Shown in pieces: positions 60,090 to 64,000 of a DNA stretch of 64,000 bases (its first letter is position 1; every line of letters starts with the position of its first letter). Origin of the DNA: Clostridiales bacterium (GTDB taxonomy: Bacteria > Bacillota > Clostridia > Saccharofermentanales > DTU023). Below the pieces are notes generated by a model. That model was given only the letters and a program-made list of their open reading frames with translations, was not told the DNA's origin and ran no database searches. The position numbers were made by a program, and so were the translations under genes. The DNA lies in the NCBI GenBank assembly GCA_004556925.1, contig SFFI01000005.1:1-64000 (forward strand), given 5' to 3'.

Positions 60090-60142
60090 AAGTCCCTTTG
60101 CTAAGCCTTTGGGCTCCAGGAGAGCCTAGGCGATAGGGACTT
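60090..60142 (+). promoter_or_regulatory. Intercistronic stem-loop between ntpI and ntpK
   Basis: AAGTCCCT (60090-60097) pairs with AGGGACTT (60135-60142), and an inner GCCT...AGGC extends it into a long stem-loop. This is the only gap over 100 bp in the operon. Such a structure could stabilise the ntpK message, whose product is needed in about ten copies per complex. Confidence 0.55.
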
Positions 60143-60213
60143 GCGAAACAGCATTTAAGGCCTAAGGGCTTTAAAGATAGAAAAAACAAATGACTGCACA
60201 ATTGGAGGAAAGC

Positions 60214-60681
60214 ATGAACTTTTTTACAAACTACGGGGGCTTCATTTTTATGTTACTCGGCGCTGCCCTGGCTGCACTTTTACCCGGAATCGGCTCTGCT
60301 AAGGGCGTAGGTTCTGTAGGTGAAGCTTCTGCCGCGCTCTTGATTGATGAACCCCAGAAATTTGCCAGAGCCCTGATCTTCCAGCTCTTGCCTGGTACCC
60401 AAGGCCTTTACGGTTTCATTATCGGTATCCTGGCCATGAACAAGGGTGGCATGGATATGGGCCTGCAGAATGGTCTGGCTGTCTTTATTGCCTGCCTGCC
60501 TATGGCTTTTGTAGGCTACTTCTCCGCTATTTATCAGGCTAAAGTTGCCCTGGCCGATATTGACCTCCTGATTAAAAACGAGAGTCAGTCCACCAAGGGT
60601 ATTATCCTGGCGGTTATGGTTGAAACTTACGCCATCTTAGCTCTGGTTATTTCCATCATGCTGCTCGGCCAAATTGCCTAA
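60214..60681 (+). CDS. ntpK: V-type ATPase rotor (K) subunit, sodium type
   Basis: A 155-residue proteolipid with four helices formed by two c-subunit-like hairpins. The ion site matches Enterococcus hirae NtpK: LLPGTQGLYGF (Thr62, Gln63), Gln108 in IYQAK and Glu137 in MVETYAIL, each two positions before the hirae numbering (64, 65, 110, 139). This predicts sodium rather than proton pumping. ATG 60214 follows GGAGG at the right spacing; the TTG/ATG frame from 60190 would add eight residues. Confidence 0.93.
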   Translation: MNFFTNYGGFIFMLLGAALAALLPGIGSAKGVGSVGEASAALLIDEPQKFARALIFQLLPGTQGLYGFIIGILAMNKGGMDMGLQNGLAVFIACLPMAFVGYFSAIYQAKVALADIDLLIKNESQSTKGIILAVMVETYAILALVISIMLLGQIA

Positions 60682-60708
60682 GAAGAGCAGAGAGGAATCG
60701 AGGACTGC

Positions 60709-61257
60709 ATGTCGAATTTGGACAATATCACTCACAAAATACAGTCGGAAGCCAAAGCAGAGGCTGAAGCGATCCTCGACCGGGCTCAGAAAGATTCCAA
60801 CTCCTACTTAGAAGGCGTTAAAGCCGAACTGGAGGCGGAAATTGCCAGACAGGTCAAATACGCTGAAGAAAAGGCAGAAGCAAGCAAGGACCGTGTCATG
60901 GCGGGGGCACGTTTGCAAGCCCGCGACCAGGTCCTTTCTGCCCAGCAGGATCTGATCAACCAGATCTTTGACCAGGCCAAGGCAAAGCTGATCGCCATGT
61001 CCGACCGAGAACTCTTGAATCTCGTTAAGGCGAGGCTTGAAAGCTATGAGCCGGAGACAGGGGATGTCTTGATCTTGCCCCTGGGTCGTAAATTGGCCCT
61101 CCCACCGGAGATCCCTGTAGAGTATGATCCCCAGCTTAAGTCGGGATTTGCCCTGCGCCGGGGTGGGGTCAGCGAAAAGCATGACTACCTGGAAATTCTA
61201 GAATTCCAGCGGGATGACCTCGAGCAGGCCCTGTTGGACCTCGTGCAGAAGGCTTAG
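60709..61257 (+). CDS. ntpE: V-type ATPase subunit E
   Basis: A 182-residue peripheral-stalk subunit: a long N-terminal coiled coil rich in Ala/Glu/Lys (residues ~5-100), then a small C-terminal globular head (GFALRRGGVSEKHDYLEIL...). Length and layout fit NtpE. It follows ntpK by 27 bp and is followed by ntpC after 8 bp. Confidence 0.9.
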   Translation: MSNLDNITHKIQSEAKAEAEAILDRAQKDSNSYLEGVKAELEAEIARQVKYAEEKAEASKDRVMAGARLQARDQVLSAQQDLINQIFDQAKAKLIAMSDRELLNLVKARLESYEPETGDVLILPLGRKLALPPEIPVEYDPQLKSGFALRRGGVSEKHDYLEILEFQRDDLEQALLDLVQKA

Positions 61258-61265
61258 GTTAGCTT

Positions 61266-62276
61266 ATGGCCCAGCAAAGATACACAAAGCCAGAAGATTA
61301 TATTTACGCCTCCACCCGGGTCAGGATCTTTGAGCGGCGTTTACTCAAGCCCGAGGACTGGGTCCGCTTCCGCCAGGTTGCTAGCTTTGGTGAGGGCTTG
61401 CAGTTTCTGAAGGAAACGCCCTATGGCAACCGCATGGAGGTTGACGGGCTGACCTATGATGAATCGCTCAACAGGGAAAGTATCCGCCTGCGTAGCGAAT
61501 TGCGCGGCGCGGCCCCGGGAAGCCCCTTGCTCCGCCTCATCTCCCTCCAAGACCTTTACCATAATCTCAAGGTCCTGGCCAAGATGAACGTGCTGGACCA
61601 AGACCTTTCCCATCTCCTGGTAGAAGTCGAGGATTTTGACCTGCGTTATCTGGAAAACCTCTTTGCCCATCCGGAGCAAAACAAGCAGGAGAGCCCGGAA
61701 GAAACTGCGATTGCTGATCTTGTAAGCGATTATCAAAAGCACCAAGATCCCGAGCGTTTGGAAATCATCCTGGATAAAGCCCTGTATGCGGATATGGCCC
61801 AACTCACACAAGAACTCGGGTCAGACCTGATCCGCCAATGGCAGCAGGAACAGACAGACTATCAAAATCTGGCTATTTTCCTGCGTATGAAGCGAGCGGG
61901 TAAAGCCCAGCCCCTGTTTGACTTTGCCTTCCTGCCGGGCGGTACACTGAACAAAGAGATTTTAGCGGGCTTATATGGGCAAGCGGACCTGCCAACGGGT
62001 GCAGACCTTAAGGCTGCGGGCGTGACGGATAGTTTGCTGGAGGCTTGGACCCAGGCGGTCGACCAGGGGGACCTGGCCTACCTGGAAAAACGCCGTGATG
62101 AGGCCAGCCTCAACCTGGCCCGAAAAGCCCAGCGCATGACTTACGGTCCAGAGATTCTCTTTGCCTATTATCTCCTGCGTCAAACAGAGATCCAAAATAT
62201 TCGCACCTTGATGATTGGCTTGCAGAGTGATTTGAATGCCGCACAAAGGGCGGCCCGCCTGCGCTTAGCAGACTAA
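61266..62276 (+). CDS. ntpC: V-type ATPase subunit C
   Basis: A 336-residue all-helical subunit linking the central shaft to the rotor ring (also called subunit d). ARVR-like start YIYASTRVRIFERRLL and the C-terminal EILFAYYLLRQTEIQNIRTLMIGL block are the family hallmarks. The ribosome site is weak and close to the ntpE stop, so translation is probably coupled. Confidence 0.92.
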   Translation: MAQQRYTKPEDYIYASTRVRIFERRLLKPEDWVRFRQVASFGEGLQFLKETPYGNRMEVDGLTYDESLNRESIRLRSELRGAAPGSPLLRLISLQDLYHNLKVLAKMNVLDQDLSHLLVEVEDFDLRYLENLFAHPEQNKQESPEETAIADLVSDYQKHQDPERLEIILDKALYADMAQLTQELGSDLIRQWQQEQTDYQNLAIFLRMKRAGKAQPLFDFAFLPGGTLNKEILAGLYGQADLPTGADLKAAGVTDSLLEAWTQAVDQGDLAYLEKRRDEASLNLARKAQRMTYGPEILFAYYLLRQTEIQNIRTLMIGLQSDLNAAQRAARLRLAD

Positions 62277-62291
62277 GAGAGGAGAGGGGAT

Positions 62292-62606
62292 ATGCATAAA
62301 GTAGCGGTAGTCGGTGATAGAGAATCCGTCCTAGGCTTTAGGGCTCTGGGCCTGGAAGTGCACACGCCTACTACGCCTGATCAAGCCCGCAAGGCAGTCG
62401 ATAGTCTGGCTAAGGAGGGGGCAGCGGTTATTTATATTACGGAAGCCCTGGCCCAGCTCATTCCGGATACCATAGCCCGCTATGACGATAAGATTATGCC
62501 GGCCATTATCCCCATTCCTGACCGTCAAGGCAGCCGGGGCCTAGGCAAGGCAGCCATTTACAAACGCGTTGAAAAGGCCGTGGGCCATAACATTTTTAAT
62601 GAATAG
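62292..62606 (+). CDS. ntpG: V-type ATPase subunit F (NtpG)
   Basis: A 104-residue subunit of the central shaft. The N-terminal VAVVGDRESVLGFRALGLEV and the middle VIYITEALAQLIPDTI are characteristic; the C-terminal PAIIPIPDRQGSRGLGKAAI precedes the terminal helix. GAGGAGAGGGG lies upstream of the ATG. Confidence 0.93.
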   Translation: MHKVAVVGDRESVLGFRALGLEVHTPTTPDQARKAVDSLAKEGAAVIYITEALAQLIPDTIARYDDKIMPAIIPIPDRQGSRGLGKAAIYKRVEKAVGHNIFNE

Positions 62607-62638
62607 TTATCTTTAGGATACAGAAAGCGAGGACTCCA

Positions 62639-64000
62639 TTGAAAAAGGGCATTATTACCAAAGTGTCTGGACCTCTAGTCGAAGCAGTTAACATGGATGA
62701 GGCCAGAATTTACGACGTAGTTGAAGTCTCAGCCAACCAATTGATCGGTGAAGTCATAGAGATGCGGGGCGACAAGGCATCTATCCAGGTATACGAAGAA
62801 ACTACCGGTATCGGACCGGGTGAGGAAGTCGTTTCCACCAATATGCCCCTATCTGTAGAATTAGGCCCTGGCCTGATTGGCCAGATTTATGATGGTATCC
62901 AACGTCCCCTGGGGCAGTTGGCGGAACTATCAGGCGAATTCTTAGCCAAGGGGGTAACGGCTCCTGCCCTGCCACGCCATAAGACTTGGGAATTCATGGC
63001 GACCGCCAAGGTCGGCGATGAAGTTGTGACGGGCGATATCTTGGGAACGGTGCAAGAAACCGATATTATTCAGATCAAGATCATGGTTCCTCCCGGAGTT
63101 TCCGGCAAGATCGAAAAGATTGAGTCGGGCATTTACAAGGTGGAAGATACGATCGCCGTCATTGCTGGCCAAGAAATCAGCATGATGCAGAGATGGCCTG
63201 TCCGCCAGCCCCGCCCCTTTGAGCATAAGATTGACCCCAATGAGCCCCTGATTACAGGACAGCGGATTGTGGACGCTTTCTTCCCCGTGACCAAGGGCGG
63301 AACAGCAGCCATTCCCGGCCCCTTTGGTTCGGGCAAAACGGTCATCCAGCACCAGCTGGCCAAGTGGGCAGATGCGGATGTCATTATCTACATTGGCTGC
63401 GGAGAGCGCGGCAATGAGATGACCGACGTATTGATGGAATTTCCAGAAATTGAAGACCCCAAGACTGGTAAGTCCCTCATGAACAAGGTAGTCTTGATTG
63501 CCAATACGTCTAACATGCCTGTAGCCGCACGTGAAGCCTCCGTTTATACGGGTGTTACGATTGCGGAATATTACCGGGATATGGGCTTCTCCGTGGCCCT
63601 CATGGCAGACTCTACCTCCCGTTGGGCGGAGGCCATGCGTGAAATGTCCGGCCGCTTGGAAGAAATGCCCGGTGATGAAGGTTATCCCGCTTACCTCTCC
63701 TCCCGTGTGGCTGAATTCTACGAAAGAGCCGGCCTGGTGGAGTGTCTCGGCTCAGATGAGCGGCAGGGGTCGCTCTCCATTATTGGGGCCGTATCGCCTC
63801 CTGGTGGTGACCTTTCTGAACCTGTTACCCAGTCAACCCTGCGTATCGTCAAGGTCTTCTGGAGCTTAGACTATGCCCTCTCCCACGCCCGGCACTTCCC
63901 GGCTATTAACTGGCTTTCCTCCTATTCCTTATACCAAGCCAAGATTGATGCCTTCATGGATAAGCATTACCGTGGCTTTTCAAAATTACGGGAAAAGGCG
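62639..64000 (+). CDS. ntpA: V-type ATPase catalytic subunit A (partial)
   Basis: At least 454 residues of the catalytic A subunit, running off the window end; full-length proteins have about 590. It starts with KKGIITKVSGPLVEAVNM, contains the non-homologous region typical of V-type A subunits, Walker A GPFGSGKT (about residues 232-239), GERGNEM, and SVALMADSTSRWAEA. The start is TTG at 62639, with GAGG about 7 bp upstream; no ATG lies near the conserved N-terminus. Subunits B and D should follow. Confidence 0.95.
   Translation, partial: MKKGIITKVSGPLVEAVNMDEARIYDVVEVSANQLIGEVIEMRGDKASIQVYEETTGIGPGEEVVSTNMPLSVELGPGLIGQIYDGIQRPLGQLAELSGEFLAKGVTAPALPRHKTWEFMATAKVGDEVVTGDILGTVQETDIIQIKIMVPPGVSGKIEKIESGIYKVEDTIAVIAGQEISMMQRWPVRQPRPFEHKIDPNEPLITGQRIVDAFFPVTKGGTAAIPGPFGSGKTVIQHQLAKWADADVIIYIGCGERGNEMTDVLMEFPEIEDPKTGKSLMNKVVLIANTSNMPVAAREASVYTGVTIAEYYRDMGFSVALMADSTSRWAEAMREMSGRLEEMPGDEGYPAYLSSRVAEFYERAGLVECLGSDERQGSLSIIGAVSPPGGDLSEPVTQSTLRIVKVFWSLDYALSHARHFPAINWLSSYSLYQAKIDAFMDKHYRGFSKLREKA

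Overview
The window looks like a chromosome segment from an anaerobic, Gram-positive Bacillota (Clostridia-type) that lives with a host. The signs are two sortases with large wall-anchored proteins, a secreted serpin, a sodium-type V-ATPase operon in the Enterococcus ntp gene order, a flavodoxin/ferredoxin (EFR1) protein, PLP synthase PdxS, and no respiratory genes. The genus cannot be fixed from sequence alone. Base composition changes along the window: about 1-16 kb is A+T-richer, and from about 21 kb it is more G+C-rich with more uniform codon use.

Layout. (1) 1-7 kb: a surface module, made of a large Rib/G5-type adhesin with a C-terminal sorting signal and its own class B sortase; the adhesin frame is broken by one base in an A-run. 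(2) 7-20.8 kb: an accessory island of small, often decayed genes. It holds a truncated RhuM-like gene, a RelB/RelE-type pair whose toxin end is replaced, a Fic-like tail, several GNAT acetyltransferases, a DUF4143 ATPase behind a five-copy direct-repeat array, a type VII HepT/MntA toxin-antitoxin pair with an older duplicated fragment, a DUF262/HNH (GmrSD-like) protein, an XRE regulator, a small inverted-repeat element, a frameshifted SEC-C protein and a Vsr/DUF559-like nuclease. (3) 21-45 kb: mostly intact chromosomal genes: serpin, DUF3841, EFR1 protein, ABC-F ATPase, pdxS with a divergent MocR-type regulator, TlpA-like lipoprotein, TatD-like hydrolase, peptidase T, FetAB-type ABC exporter, a beta-lactamase-family membrane hydrolase, DUF1858, a lipoprotein and a two-gene ABC transporter. 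(4) 45-54.5 kb: a class A sortase divergent from a 2742-residue LPXTG-type surface protein, then strong terminators and tRNA-Ser(GCU). (5) 54.6-64 kb: LysR regulator, Smr-like protein, MATE exporter, and the V-ATPase operon ntpF-I-K-E-C-G-A, with subunit A running off the end.

Themes. The intergenic spaces hold many unrelated tandem-repeat arrays (periods 9, 10, 20, 23, 28, 31, 31, 32, 32, 56 and 74 bp), several with a period of 31-32 bp. At least three genes are broken by one base in a homopolymer run, which could be phase variation, decay or sequencing error. The MocR regulator beside pdxS has lost both the PLP-binding lysine and the usual phosphate-binding arginine. The V-ATPase rotor subunit keeps the sodium-site residues of Enterococcus hirae NtpK. 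All assignments come from reading motifs and architecture; no database search was run.
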